Assembly: GCA_900498245.1 (NCBI GenBank)
Contig: LS998015.1
Location: forward strand, 919,224 to 983,223
Direction of reading: 5' to 3'
Source: Candidatus Zixiibacteriota bacterium
GTDB lineage: Bacteria; Zixibacteria; MSB-5A5; GN15; PGXB01
Length of the DNA stretch: 64,000 nt
Positions 26,729-35,697 of this stretch are shown piece by piece. The first letter of the stretch is position 1; each line of letters opens with the position of its first letter. The notes beneath the pieces were generated by a model. It did not search any database. It was not told the DNA's origin and was given only the letters and a program-made list of their open reading frames with translations. A program made the position numbers and the translations under genes.

Positions 26729-28342
26729 GTGGAAACAAATACCGAAAGAAACTATCTGAAAGAGCCCAGAGGCTGGAAATCGTGGGTCTTTACGCTCGAT
26801 CATAAACGTATCGGCCTCATGTATCTCTTTTCCATCATGGCTTCCTTCCTCCTGGGCGGGATTTTCGCCCTTCTGATTCGCCTGGAACTCCTTCACATCG
26901 GCGGGAAACATCTCATGGGCGCCGAAACCTATAATCAGGTCTTTACGTTGCACGGTGCCATAATGATTTTCCTCTTTATCATTCCCTCGATTCCGGCCGC
27001 GCTCGGTAATTTTGTCCTGCCGCAGATGCTCGGAGCCAAGGATGTCGCCTTCCCCCGATTAAATCTGGCCAGTTTCTATATCTATATTTTCGGAGCCATC
27101 TTCGCCGTTTACTCGATGGTGAGCAACGCCGCCGATACCGGCTGGACATTTTATACCCCCTACAGTACCACCACCAACACGGCCGTCATTTCCATGACCC
27201 TCGGGGTCTTTATCCTCGGATTTTCCTCCATTTTTACGGGAATAAATTTTATTGTCACGGTGCATAAACTGCGGCTCCCCGGAATGACTTGGTACAAAAT
27301 GCCCTTATTCGTCTGGGGTCTGTACGCCACCGCCATCATCCAGGTCCTGGCCACCCCGGTTCTGGGAATAACTCTGGTGTTGCTTATTCTGGAGCGCCTC
27401 TTCGGCATCGGCATATTCGATCCGGCCATGGGCGGCGACCCGATTCTATACCAGCATTTCTTCTGGTTCTATTCACATCCGGCAGTCTATATCATGATTC
27501 TTCCCGGCATGGGCATTATCAGCGAACTTATCCCGGTTTTCGCCCATCGCCGGATTTTCGGTTATAAGGCAATCGCCTATTCCTCGCTGGCGATTGCATT
27601 TGTCAGTTTTCTGGTCTGGGGCCACCATATGTTTGTCAGCGGGCAGTCGCAGTATGCTTCCATGATTTTCTCCTTCCTGACCTTTGTCGTGGCGATTCCG
27701 TCGGGTATTAAGGTTTTCAACTGGCTGGCCACCCTCTATAAAGGCTCCATCAGTTTCAATGCTCCGATGCTCTATGTCTTTTCCTTTCTGTTCCTTTTCA
27801 CCATCGGGGGATTGACCGGGATGTTCCTCGGGGCGCTGGCTACCGATGTCCATCTCCACGATACCTACTTTGTCGTGGCGCATTTCCATTATGTCATGAT
27901 GGGCGGGACGGTTATGGCGTTCCTCGGAGGTCTGCACTACTGGTGGCCGAAAATGTGGGGGAAAATGTACAGCGAACGCTGGGCAAGTCTTTCCGCGATC
28001 CTCGTCTTCCTCGGCTTTAACATCACTTTCTTCACGCAGTTCATTCTCGGCGCCAAAGGGATGCCCCGCCGCTACTACAATTATCTCGACCAGTATCGGC
28101 AACTTCACGCTTATTCGACCTACGGCTCATGGATCCTGGCCCTTGGCTTCATAATCATGGCCGTATATCTCATCCATTCGCTGTTCCGGGGGAAAAAGGC
28201 GCCCGGCAATCCCTGGGGCGGTCTGACCCTGGAGTGGACCAACAGTTCTCCGCCGCCGCCGGAAAATTTCATCGAAACCCCGGTACTGAAATACGGCCCG
28301 TACGATTACGACAAACTCCCCGCCGATGAAGTGAGCGGCTGA
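26729..28342 (+). CDS. coxA: Cytochrome c oxidase subunit I (A2-type, caa3)
   Basis: A 537-residue heme-copper oxidase core with twelve helices. Visible sites are the low-spin heme His in LHGAIMIFL, CuB and Tyr site [21 protein letters not shown] and [13 protein letters not shown]. The D-channel Glu of A1 enzymes is replaced: the helix reads Y-S-H-P-A-V-Y instead of x-G-H-P-E-V-Y, the YS signature of A2-type oxidases. It reduces O2 and pumps protons. GTG at 26729 sits five or six bases after AAAGGA; TTG at 26726 is the alternative. Confidence 0.95.
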   Translation: METNTERNYLKEPRGWKSWVFTLDHKRIGLMYLFSIMASFLLGGIFALLIRLELLHIGGKHLMGAETYNQVFTLHGAIMIFLFIIPSIPAALGNFVLPQMLGAKDVAFPRLNLASFYIYIFGAIFAVYSMVSNAADTGWTFYTPYSTTTNTAVISMTLGVFILGFSSIFTGINFIVTVHKLRLPGMTWYKMPLFVWGLYATAIIQVLATPVLGITLVLLILERLFGIGIFDPAMGGDPILYQHFFWFYSHPAVYIMILPGMGIISELIPVFAHRRIFGYKAIAYSSLAIAFVSFLVWGHHMFVSGQSQYASMIFSFLTFVVAIPSGIKVFNWLATLYKGSISFNAPMLYVFSFLFLFTIGGLTGMFLGALATDVHLHDTYFVVAHFHYVMMGGTVMAFLGGLHYWWPKMWGKMYSERWASLSAILVFLGFNITFFTQFILGAKGMPRRYYNYLDQYRQLHAYSTYGSWILALGFIIMAVYLIHSLFRGKKAPGNPWGGLTLEWTNSSPPPPENFIETPVLKYGPYDYDKLPADEVSG

Positions 28343-28350
28343 TCGAGAAT

Positions 28351-28998
28351 ATGGCAGAAGCAAATAATCATTCTCCTCATCTGGCCCACCATTTCAGCGA
28401 AATGGAGCAACAGCGCGATTCGGCCAAACTCGGCATGTGGATATTTCTCATAACCGAGATACTCCTCTTCGGCGGCTTATTCACCGCCTATACTATTTAC
28501 CGCTCCTGGCATCCGGATATGTTCTATAACGCCCACAAGTTTCTCGATATCTATCTCGGCACCACCAATACCGTTGTCCTGATTACCAGCTCTTTAACCA
28601 TGGCGCTGGCTATCCGCTCGATGCAGATCGGTCTGAAAAAAAGAACGATAATCTTTCTGACGATTACTCTAATTCTGGCGGCGGTCTTTCTTGTCATAAA
28701 ATTTTTCGAGTATCACCACAAATTCGAACTGGGTCAACTGCCGGGAAAATATTATACTTTCACGGGTATCGAAGGAACCAATCCGCATATCTTTTTCAGC
28801 ATGTACTTCATGATGACCGGTCTGCATGGAATTCATGTCATTGCCGGGATCTGTGTCATCGGGTGGCTGTTGCGTCAGACGATAAAGAACAGGTTTTCGC
28901 CGGAATATTATACCCCCCTCGAAATGACCGGCCTGTACTGGCACCTCGTCGATATAATCTGGATTTTTCTTTTCCCGCTCTTCTATCTGGTAGGATGA
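28351..28998 (+). CDS. coxC: Cytochrome c oxidase subunit III
   Basis: A 215-residue membrane protein with five or six helices. The start KLGMWIFLITEILLFGGLFTAY, the central FFSMYFMMTGLHGIHVIAG and the C-terminal TGLYWHLVDIIWIFLFPLFYL are the standard COX3 blocks. It stabilises subunit I. The spacing is 8 bases to coxA and 4 bases to the next gene. Confidence 0.95.
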   Translation: MAEANNHSPHLAHHFSEMEQQRDSAKLGMWIFLITEILLFGGLFTAYTIYRSWHPDMFYNAHKFLDIYLGTTNTVVLITSSLTMALAIRSMQIGLKKRTIIFLTITLILAAVFLVIKFFEYHHKFELGQLPGKYYTFTGIEGTNPHIFFSMYFMMTGLHGIHVIAGICVIGWLLRQTIKNRFSPEYYTPLEMTGLYWHLVDIIWIFLFPLFYLVG

Positions 28999-29002
28999 TT
29001 AA

Positions 29003-29419
29003 ATGAGTAATGATAAATCCCCCAGCGCCGTTCATATTGTCCCTCTACGCGTCTATTTAATGGTAGGTGCAGGGCTCCTGATACTGACCGCTTTGACCGT
29101 CTATATTTCGGAAATTCCCCTCGGAGGCTGGAACGTGGTGGTGGCGCTGTTGATCGCCTCCTTTAAGGCGCTCCTGGTGGCTTTTTTCTTCATGCATCTT
29201 CTTTACGACAAAAAGATATTTCTGATAATTCTGACAATCGCGATTCTGATGCTGGCCACATTTATTACTTTGACCATGTTTGATACGATGGAACGGGGAC
29301 GAATCAACCCGGCCTCGGCCATGCCTTATAAAGACAAGGCCGTAATTTATGAAAAGAATACTCAGCCGGCCGCCCCGACCGCCGATTCGAGTCGGGTCCC
29401 AGCCGATTCCGTAAAATAG
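29003..29419 (+). CDS. coxD: Cytochrome c oxidase subunit IV-like protein
   Basis: A 138-residue protein with three membrane helices in the first 95 residues; the block NVVVALLIASFKALLVAFFFMHLLYDKK is the signature of bacterial COX4 proteins. The C-terminal tail is polar and Pro/Ala-rich. It is the last structural subunit of the caa3 oxidase, and the gap to ctaA is 65 bases. Confidence 0.9.
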   Translation: MSNDKSPSAVHIVPLRVYLMVGAGLLILTALTVYISEIPLGGWNVVVALLIASFKALLVAFFFMHLLYDKKIFLIILTIAILMLATFITLTMFDTMERGRINPASAMPYKDKAVIYEKNTQPAAPTADSSRVPADSVK

Positions 29420-29484
29420 TTTTTTCAATCCCGTCCGTTTCTGGCGGCGGGATTAAATAATTTATAGAGGGAGGATGCACAGGC

Positions 29485-30417
29485 ATGAAGAAATTCCGCC
29501 AACTTGCATTTGTGACCACGCTGGTCACCTATTTTGCCATTTTCATGGGCGGCCTGGTGCGGGTCTCGGGAGCGGGACTGGGGTGTCCCGACTGGCCCAA
29601 ATGCTTCGGGCGATGGTTCCCGCCGACCAATGTCGGCCAACTGCCCCCTGATATCGATCCCAGTCTTTTCAATCTGACTCTGGCCTGGATCGAGTATATC
29701 AATCGCCTGGCGGGCGTCATATTGGGACTCTTGATTCTGATAATCGCCCTCTGGGCCATCAAGAGTTACCGTAAGGTTCCCCGCATAATCATCCCGTCGG
29801 TAATAGCCGCTCTGCTGGTGGCCTTTCAGGGATGGCAGGGGGGACAGGTTGTCACCTCGGAATTGCGCCAACTCTATGTTTCGATTCATATGGGTCTGGC
29901 CTTCATAATCGTATCCCTAATGATATATATAACACAGAATGCTTATTATGTCGATTACCCCGATGACGAGAAAGGCGCGACCTATCCGAAAGGTATTTCC
30001 CTCTATATCGTCATTCTCTGGGTACTGACGATGGTGCAGGTTATCATGGGAACCGAGATTCGCTCCCTTTTGGAATATATGCCGAAACGGTTTCCGCTTC
30101 TTTCCTCCACGGAATGGCTCGGGAAGGCCGGGGCCATCGTTTATATCCATGCCTTTCTGGGGATTTCCATCGCCGTCGGCGCCTGGCAGACCGCCGTCAA
30201 GATATTCCGGGAAAGCAAGAACCCGTCTTCGATCGTCCGAGTCGGGGCCTGGGGGATAATGATCCTGGCGCTCCTGCAGGTCCTGGTCGGGGCGATTCTA
30301 TCCATTGTCGGGCTTCCCGAAGTGATGCGGATATTTCATCTCTGGATCGCCGCTCTTTTGATAGGGATTATGCTTGTCCTATACTCGGCCTTGAAACAGT
30401 ACAGGAGGATACAATGA
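29485..30417 (+). CDS. ctaA: Heme A synthase (COX15/CtaA family)
   Basis: A 310-residue membrane protein with eight helices. Characteristic blocks are GGLVRVSGAGLGCPDWPKCFGRW and EYINRLAGVILGL, with His ligands in VSIHMGLAF, YIHAFLG and FHLWIA. It oxidises heme O (made by CtaB) to heme A for the caa3 oxidase. GAGGGAGGA lies ahead of ATG at 29485, and the stop overlaps the following Sco gene. Confidence 0.93.
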   Translation: MKKFRQLAFVTTLVTYFAIFMGGLVRVSGAGLGCPDWPKCFGRWFPPTNVGQLPPDIDPSLFNLTLAWIEYINRLAGVILGLLILIIALWAIKSYRKVPRIIIPSVIAALLVAFQGWQGGQVVTSELRQLYVSIHMGLAFIIVSLMIYITQNAYYVDYPDDEKGATYPKGISLYIVILWVLTMVQVIMGTEIRSLLEYMPKRFPLLSSTEWLGKAGAIVYIHAFLGISIAVGAWQTAVKIFRESKNPSSIVRVGAWGIMILALLQVLVGAILSIVGLPEVMRIFHLWIAALLIGIMLVLYSALKQYRRIQ

Positions 30418-31019
30418 ATTCCGGTACGAAATTTCTGAAAATATTGGTCTGGACGGCCGCCGCCTTTTTTGTTCTGGCGGTGGCGGCCCTTCTGGTGCTC
30501 AATAAAGCCAGCCAATCCCGGGCCGAAATCCCGGTGCTGGGTCAGTTGCCCGCTTTCACTTTCACCGCTCAGGACGGTCAACCGTTCGGGCGGGACAACA
30601 TGATGGGCAAAATAAACGTGGTCGATTTCATTTTTACCCACTGCAAGGGCCCCTGCCCGGTGATGGCAAGCAAGATGTCCAACCTGTACAAACTTTATGC
30701 CGGTTCGGATAAGGTCCAATTCATTTCCATCTCGGTCGATCCCGAAAATGATTCTCTTTCTATCCTGCGGGAATATGCCGCCCGTCAGGGCGTGACCGAC
30801 AACCGCTGGGTCTTCCTGCGGGCTCCGCTCGATTCGGTTGTCCAACTGTCCGAAAAAGGATTCATGATCGCCGCCGATGACCTCCCCGCCGGGCACAGCA
30901 CCAAATTTATTCTGGTTGACGGCCAGGGGCAGATTCGCGGCTACTATGACGGTCTCGATGACGCCAGTCTGGAAATCATGAAAACCCATATCCGCGAACT
31001 GGCGCAGCATATGAAATGA
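30414..31019 (+). CDS. Second Sco-family copper chaperone, N-terminally anchored
   Basis: A 201-residue protein with an N-terminal membrane helix and a thioredoxin-like domain. The copper motif is CKGPC in THCKGPCPVM, and the conserved His is in GHSTKFILVDG. ATG at 30414 overlaps the ctaA stop (ATGA) and has AGGAGG five bases upstream; the frame is open far upstream but that stretch is inside ctaA. Having two Sco proteins with opposite membrane anchors in one operon suggests separate steps, such as copper delivery and thiol reduction. Confidence 0.92.
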   Translation: MNSGTKFLKILVWTAAAFFVLAVAALLVLNKASQSRAEIPVLGQLPAFTFTAQDGQPFGRDNMMGKINVVDFIFTHCKGPCPVMASKMSNLYKLYAGSDKVQFISISVDPENDSLSILREYAARQGVTDNRWVFLRAPLDSVVQLSEKGFMIAADDLPAGHSTKFILVDGQGQIRGYYDGLDDASLEIMKTHIRELAQHMK

Positions 31020-31429
31020 CCATACATTCTTTTCCAACTATCGATGCCATTCTGAATCTCATCAGTGCCGTCTTGCTTCTATCCGGATATGTTTATATCA
31101 AAAGGGGCCGGCCCGATATTCATAAAAAATTTATGCTTTCGGCCCTCGGTTCGTCATTTCTATTCTTGATTTTCTATTTGATTTATCACAGCCAGGTCGG
31201 TTCGGTCCCTTATCCTCGTCACGATTGGACCCGTCCCCTTTATTTTGCCATTCTCATCCCTCACAGTATCCTGGCCGGGCTCGTGGTGCCTTTTATCCTG
31301 ACGGCGGTCTGGTTCGCCCTCAAAGGCAAATTCGACAAGCACAAAAAACTGGTCCGCTGGGTCTGGCCGGTATGGATGTTTGTCTCCTTGAGCGGTATCG
31401 CCGTATATATTATGTTATATAGGATTTAG
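31016..31429 (+). CDS. DUF420 membrane protein
   Basis: A 137-residue protein with four membrane helices and the DUF420 blocks DIHKKFMLSALGSSFLFL, IPHSILAGLVVPFI and HKKLVRWVWPVWMFVSLSG. Conserved His residues lie near helix ends. DUF420 proteins, including CtaM-like ones, are regularly linked to heme-copper oxidase genes and are thought to help their maturation. The start overlaps the Sco stop. Confidence 0.9.
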   Translation: MTIHSFPTIDAILNLISAVLLLSGYVYIKRGRPDIHKKFMLSALGSSFLFLIFYLIYHSQVGSVPYPRHDWTRPLYFAILIPHSILAGLVVPFILTAVWFALKGKFDKHKKLVRWVWPVWMFVSLSGIAVYIMLYRI

Positions 31430-31435
31430 AAAATT

Positions 31436-31864
31436 ATGCCCTGCTCGAACTATACCGAACTGCTCAAACTTGCTCTCGACAAAAACGACTGCATCGCCCG
31501 GTTCGGATTAAAAAAGGCCAGTTGCGGTCAAACGGTCGGCGGGGCGATTCTCCTGCCATACATCAAAGGTCTAAAAGGGGAGCATCTATTGGAGGGGCGT
31601 CTGCGCGATTTCGTTCCCGATTTGGACAAATTCGACCCCCAGGAATCGTTTCTTCTTTTCAAGCAGTTTTATTCTCTTCGGGCCGCCCTTTCGGTCCTTC
31701 TGGGGAGAACCAATGGCGGCCGGGACGAGGCCTTTGTGATCGATCAGGTCGATTATGACGACAACGGGACCTCGCTTTACGGCATGATCTCGGTCGCTAT
31801 GGTGGCGAAAGATATGGAGGCCTGTGAAGGTTGCGGCTGTCAATTACCGAAACTGACGGAATGA
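31436..31864 (+). CDS. Cys-containing protein of unknown function
   Basis: A 142-residue soluble protein that I cannot place. It has Cys at residue 3, CIARFGLKKASCGQTVGGAIL near the N-terminus and CEGCGC near the C-terminus. The spread of single Cys with a terminal C-x-x-C-x-C is reminiscent of iron-sulfur scaffold proteins, but no full family motif is present. It follows the DUF420 gene after 6 bases and is probably the last gene of the act-cox transcript, so a role in oxidase cofactor assembly is possible. Confidence 0.7.
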   Translation: MPCSNYTELLKLALDKNDCIARFGLKKASCGQTVGGAILLPYIKGLKGEHLLEGRLRDFVPDLDKFDPQESFLLFKQFYSLRAALSVLLGRTNGGRDEAFVIDQVDYDDNGTSLYGMISVAMVAKDMEACEGCGCQLPKLTE

Positions 31865-32016
31865 CGAATGGTTTGTCCATTTATTTTTCAAATCATCTCT
31901 TGACATCCCGGGCCGGCCTTAATTTATTGCGAGAGACAACAAGAGAGATTTACTTCTGAGCGCATTGTAAACCGATACTCTTGGTTTTGTCATTAGTAAT
32001 CATTTATGCCTGATTG

Positions 32017-32044
32017 ATGTTCCCCGGTTAGCCATGGGGAACAT
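32017..32044 (+). repeat. Perfect inverted repeat upstream of peptide 3
   Basis: ATGTTCCCC / GGGGAACAT, 9 bp arms with a 10-base spacer, ending 16 bases before the Shine-Dalgarno of the 30-residue peptide gene. No T-run follows, so it is not a classical terminator. It could be an operator or a 5' mRNA hairpin controlling the peptide. Confidence 0.6.
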
Positions 32045-32073
32045 ATTTAAACCCATATATAGGAGGCGCGGTA

Positions 32074-32166
32074 ATGAGAATTATCGTCCACGGCAAACGG
32101 ATGCCGAAACCCTGCCCGGGCAAACATATTTGCGGGGTCCTGTTGCTGATTTGCCCGGTCCCCTGA
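32074..32166 (+). CDS. 30-residue putative RiPP precursor peptide 3 (orphan copy)
   Basis: A 30-residue ORF with AGGAGG seven bases before ATG and its own terminator 27 bases after the stop. Aligned without gaps to peptides 1 and 2, it keeps M1, R/K2, I3, I4, K8 and the block K12-P13-C14 followed by P15. The remainder differs: C14, C20 and C27 in PCPGKHICGV...ICPVP, with no Trp. It lies 18 kb from the radical SAM genes and has no maturase beside it. It is probably another substrate of the same enzymes, or a related metal-binding peptide. Confidence 0.75.
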   Translation: MRIIVHGKRMPKPCPGKHICGVLLLICPVP

Positions 32167-32193
32167 TTCCACCACCGCTCAAGTTATGATAAA

Positions 32194-32221
32194 ACGCCGG
32201 CCCGGGGAGCCGGCGTTTTTT
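32194..32221 (+). terminator. Terminator after peptide 3
   Basis: ACGCCGGC / GCCGGCGT with loop CCGGGGA, preceded by an A-run and followed by six T. Confidence 0.9.
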
Positions 32222-32426
32222 ATTTCGGCGGTCGTGAATCGCAAGACCTCCCCATTCGCTCAAATTTTAAACAGTTTCCGCCTGACGGCAGTATAACCAT
32301 TAGTTGATAACAGGACGGCATTTCATTTGCGCAAATGGGACAATGTATGACAGATAAGCGATTGAAATAGAATAATAAAGTTATTGATATGGCCCTCTCA
32401 GTCGGGGGCGGGAAAGGATGGCAGGA

Positions 32427-33287
32427 ATGAGAAAATCGGCAAAAATCTTCACACTGTTGATATTGACTTGCATCGGAGCGACCGCATTTGGGGCGGTCCC
32501 GCCCAGTTACAACGGGGTCGTGAGTCTCGAAAATAAGGTCGTTATTCCCGGTCAGAATTTTACCGTCAAGGTTTGGCTGAGCCATAATAATATGGCCATC
32601 ACCTCCCTCAAAATCCCCCTGGAGATCAGCAGCCCCTACCTGACCTGCAATTATGTCGATATGACCACCGGCACCCTGAAGAAGGCCGATGTCGAGGGGT
32701 ATTATATCGTTCAGGGACAGCGGATCGAACTTTCCTATATCCCGGCGGTCGTTTTTCCTCTGCCGACCATTACCGAGGATTCGGGACTGATCGCGACCCT
32801 CTATTTTACCGCTTCGGCTTCCGCACCCAACACCACGGTTCAGATCGATTCCCTTTATAAAGACTCGACTTTCACTTTTAACGATTCTTTATATCATATC
32901 TGGACCAGATTAGAATTCACCGATGACCAGGGCCTTTTGACCACCATTCCGAATTTCACCCCTGGCACGGTCGAAATCCGCCACTCGACCGATATTCCCG
33001 ATGAACAGAAAGGCCTCTTGCCCGCCACCCTTGAATTGGGTCAGAATTACCCCAACCCTTTTAATCCCTCGACCGCCATTTCTTTTTCCCTGCCCGCCCG
33101 AAGCGCGGTCCGGCTGGATGTCTTCAACCTGCTGGGGCAGAAGATAATGACTCTGGCCGACGGTGACTATCCGGCGGGCGTCCATACTGTTACCTGGAAT
33201 GCATCGGACGTCCCCAGCGGCATATATTTCTATCGTTTGACAACCGACGAAGGAAAATTGACCCGAAAGATGCTTCTAATGAAATAA
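32427..33287 (+). CDS. Secreted cohesin-like protein with C-terminal sorting domain
   Basis: A 286-residue protein with a signal peptide (MRKSAKIFTLLILTCIGATAFG). A beta-rich domain follows (VVIPGQNFTVKVWLSHN...ITSLKIPLEI) that resembles cohesin-type folds. The last 85 residues are a FlgD-like/type 9-type C-terminal domain: ELGQNYPNPFNPSTAISFSL, VFNLLGQKI and PSGIYFYRL..DEGKLTRKMLLMK. Such domains direct outer-membrane translocation and surface attachment in FCB-group bacteria. ATG at 32427 is preferred, as AAAGGA sits eight bases upstream. The ligand is unknown. Confidence 0.85.
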   Translation: MRKSAKIFTLLILTCIGATAFGAVPPSYNGVVSLENKVVIPGQNFTVKVWLSHNNMAITSLKIPLEISSPYLTCNYVDMTTGTLKKADVEGYYIVQGQRIELSYIPAVVFPLPTITEDSGLIATLYFTASASAPNTTVQIDSLYKDSTFTFNDSLYHIWTRLEFTDDQGLLTTIPNFTPGTVEIRHSTDIPDEQKGLLPATLELGQNYPNPFNPSTAISFSLPARSAVRLDVFNLLGQKIMTLADGDYPAGVHTVTWNASDVPSGIYFYRLTTDEGKLTRKMLLMK

Positions 33288-33311
33288 AATTTTAGTCTCC
33301 TCCTGCCGACT

Positions 33312-33356
33312 AAATATGAGGATACCGCCGATTATGGGGTTCCTCATATTTTTTTG
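33312..33356 (+). terminator. Terminator between the sorting-domain gene and the kinase gene
   Basis: AAATATGAGG / CCTCATATTT, 10 bp arms with further pairing (ATACC with GGGTT) inside, followed by a run of seven T. The kinase ATG is only a few bases behind the T-run. Confidence 0.8.
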
Positions 33357-33362
33357 ACATTT

Positions 33363-35018
33363 ATGCAGTTGGATATAAAAACAGACACCCGGCCCGAAAT
33401 CGATGATTACGAAATCATCGAAAAAATCGGGCAGGGGGGGATCGCCGAAATCTACAAGGCGCGCCAGAAATCCCTGGGGCGGCATGTGGCCATCAAGGTT
33501 CTTTTTCCGGACCTGATTAACGATCCCGATATCGTTCGCCGTTTCGACCGCGAGGCCAACACTATCGCCGCTCTCAATCATCCCAACATCGTGCACGTCA
33601 TCGATAAGGGCATCGCCGCCGGGCGGTACTATTTTATTATGGAACACGTCGACGGCACCTCCTTCAAAGAAATAATCGGCGACAGCAAATACTCCATCCA
33701 GGAAAAACTGGAACTCCTCGTGATGGTCCTCAAAGGGCTCGATTACGCCCACAAGAACGGGGTGATTCACCGCGATATAAAACCGGCCAATATCCTCATC
33801 GATAAAAACGGCAATGCCCTTCTGGCCGACTTCGGCATCGCCCGCGTTCCCGGCAAAGGCGAGCAGGAAAACACCAAATCCGATATCATCATGGGCACAA
33901 TCGCCTATATGTCCCCGGAACAGCGCGAGAGTTCCGCCAGTGTCGATTTGACCACCGATATTTTTTCCATCGGCGTGATGATCTATGAAATTCTTGTCGG
34001 GAAACGTCCCGCCGGACGATTCAAACTTCCCTCCGAAGTCAACAGCACCGTTTCCAGGCGATTTGACGACATCATCGCCAGGTGTCTCGCCGAATCCCCC
34101 GCTGATCGCTACCAAACGGCGGTCGAATTAAAAAATGATCTGCTCAATGTCATCTCCGGACGGGCCCGGAGCGGCGCCATTTTCAAAGGGGAAATAATCG
34201 GAGTCGAGAACCTCATCGGCAAATGCCAGCACCTCGATACTATCCGCGATTCCAAATTCAGTTCCACCGTCCTCGTGGAAAACAAGGAGACCCGCGAACT
34301 TTATATCATCAAGAAAAACGAAAAATCGGGCGCCGGTCTCAAGGAATCACGGATTCTGGCCAACCTGAAACATAAAAATATTATCAACATCCTCGGTGCC
34401 GGCGGGGACAACCGCCGCCTGATCGTGATGACCGAATATGCCCCCGGAGGGTCCCTCGCCGACCGCATGATCCGGCCTTACCCCTATGATAAAGCGATGG
34501 AAATAATGATCGAGGTCGCCGAGGGGCTCGATTTTGTTCACAAAAATAATATCGTGCACGGCAACCTGAGGCCGTCCAATATTCTTTTCACCAAGGAAAA
34601 CCGCGTCAAATTGACCGATTTCGGCCTGCCCCCGCACTACAACATGGCCGAGAAAAACTGGTATGTCGCCCCGGAACGGCGCAACAGCCGGCAGGGCGAT
34701 ATCTACGCCATGGGCGTCATATTGCACCAGATGCTTTTCGGCAAGAATCCGGTCTATGATCGGGCGGGAAAACTGTTCCTGGGAAACTTGCAGAAGACCA
34801 TTCCGGCGCCGTTGTATGAAATCATGAACAAACTTCTGGCAATCCGTACTACCCAAAGATATCGCGCTATTGACGAATTCCTGAATGACTGGGATGCGTT
34901 TAAAGTTAGTATCACTCACACCCACGCTCCACTCGAAACCCCGCCGGCGCGCAAGATATCCGCTTCAGCCGGTTGGCTGAAAAAACTCTTGCAGTCTTTA
35001 AAAATCTTTAAGAATTAA
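33363..35018 (+). CDS. Tandem Ser/Thr kinase-pseudokinase
   Basis: A 551-residue protein with two eukaryotic-like kinase domains and no membrane helix. Domain 1 (about 16-265) is complete: GQGGIAE loop, Lys45 in AIK, catalytic HRDIKPAN at 136-143, DFG at 156-158 and SPEQ. Domain 2 (about 290-525) keeps a Lys (YIIKK) and DFG at 419-421, but the catalytic HRD is HGN (399-401), so it lacks the base Asp and should be a pseudokinase. The second domain may regulate the first or bind partners. There is no Shine-Dalgarno before ATG 33363. The gene is isolated and no phosphatase is nearby. Confidence 0.9.
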   Translation: MQLDIKTDTRPEIDDYEIIEKIGQGGIAEIYKARQKSLGRHVAIKVLFPDLINDPDIVRRFDREANTIAALNHPNIVHVIDKGIAAGRYYFIMEHVDGTSFKEIIGDSKYSIQEKLELLVMVLKGLDYAHKNGVIHRDIKPANILIDKNGNALLADFGIARVPGKGEQENTKSDIIMGTIAYMSPEQRESSASVDLTTDIFSIGVMIYEILVGKRPAGRFKLPSEVNSTVSRRFDDIIARCLAESPADRYQTAVELKNDLLNVISGRARSGAIFKGEIIGVENLIGKCQHLDTIRDSKFSSTVLVENKETRELYIIKKNEKSGAGLKESRILANLKHKNIINILGAGGDNRRLIVMTEYAPGGSLADRMIRPYPYDKAMEIMIEVAEGLDFVHKNNIVHGNLRPSNILFTKENRVKLTDFGLPPHYNMAEKNWYVAPERRNSRQGDIYAMGVILHQMLFGKNPVYDRAGKLFLGNLQKTIPAPLYEIMNKLLAIRTTQRYRAIDEFLNDWDAFKVSITHTHAPLETPPARKISASAGWLKKLLQSLKIFKN

Positions 35019-35088
35019 TTGAGCGCTTCGTCGGGGCCGTAAGGACTACCCTCATGGGTCTCAATGATGGCTTGATACCGTTATTGAA

Positions 35089-35490
35089 TCACGGCGCAGA
35101 ATGCCGGCCGGGAGCCGTTTTTCTTTGTCGATACCACGACCACAAGAATCGCATGCCATAAATAATAAGGGCATATAAAAGGATACAAAATATCCACGCT
35201 TCCGGATTTGATACAATGAAGCTCTCGCGACCTTTCAATTCCCATGCCAGTCCCACTGGCTCCATTAATGAGAAAACCAGCATGGCCGGAACGGCCAATA
35301 TTAGGCTGATATCTACCAGCGCCAGACCCGCCGGTTGCAGAAATTTCGGATAGCCAACGTCAAGTGCCATGTGAGCATTCCCGACAAGTAATCCAACTAT
35401 AACGGCCGACAAAACAAAGGAAGAAAGCATTCTTTTTTTCATGAAGGTTGACCATTTGGTCCGCGAACTCTGATCTGATTTATCCATCAT
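35089..35490 (-). CDS. Small membrane protein, unknown function
   Basis: A 133-residue protein with three probable membrane helices (SSFVLSAVIVGLLVGNAHMAL, LVDISLILAVPAMLVFSLM, WIFCILLYALIIYGMRFLW) and basic ends. No family is recognised. AAGGAT precedes two adjacent ATG codons; either may be the start. It is separated from the pantothenate/folate operon by 200 bases without a gene. Confidence 0.65.
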   Translation of the reverse strand: MMDKSDQSSRTKWSTFMKKRMLSSFVLSAVIVGLLVGNAHMALDVGYPKFLQPAGLALVDISLILAVPAMLVFSLMEPVGLAWELKGRESFIVSNPEAWIFCILLYALIIYGMRFLWSWYRQRKTAPGRHSAP

Positions 35491-35697
35491 ATCCTTCAGT
35501 TGAAATATTTTTACAGTCCTTGAATTCCCTAATACGCAATCGTTGAACCAGATTGATTCTTTTCCACTCCAATATAATCAACGTCCTAAATTATTTAAAT
35601 GTTTAAATTGAATTCGGCAGGTGCCGGCATCAAGTCTCACTCGGCCCTGGCGTACTCCCATTGGAAACGGTCGCATCTTATTGAATAGTCGGCACTC

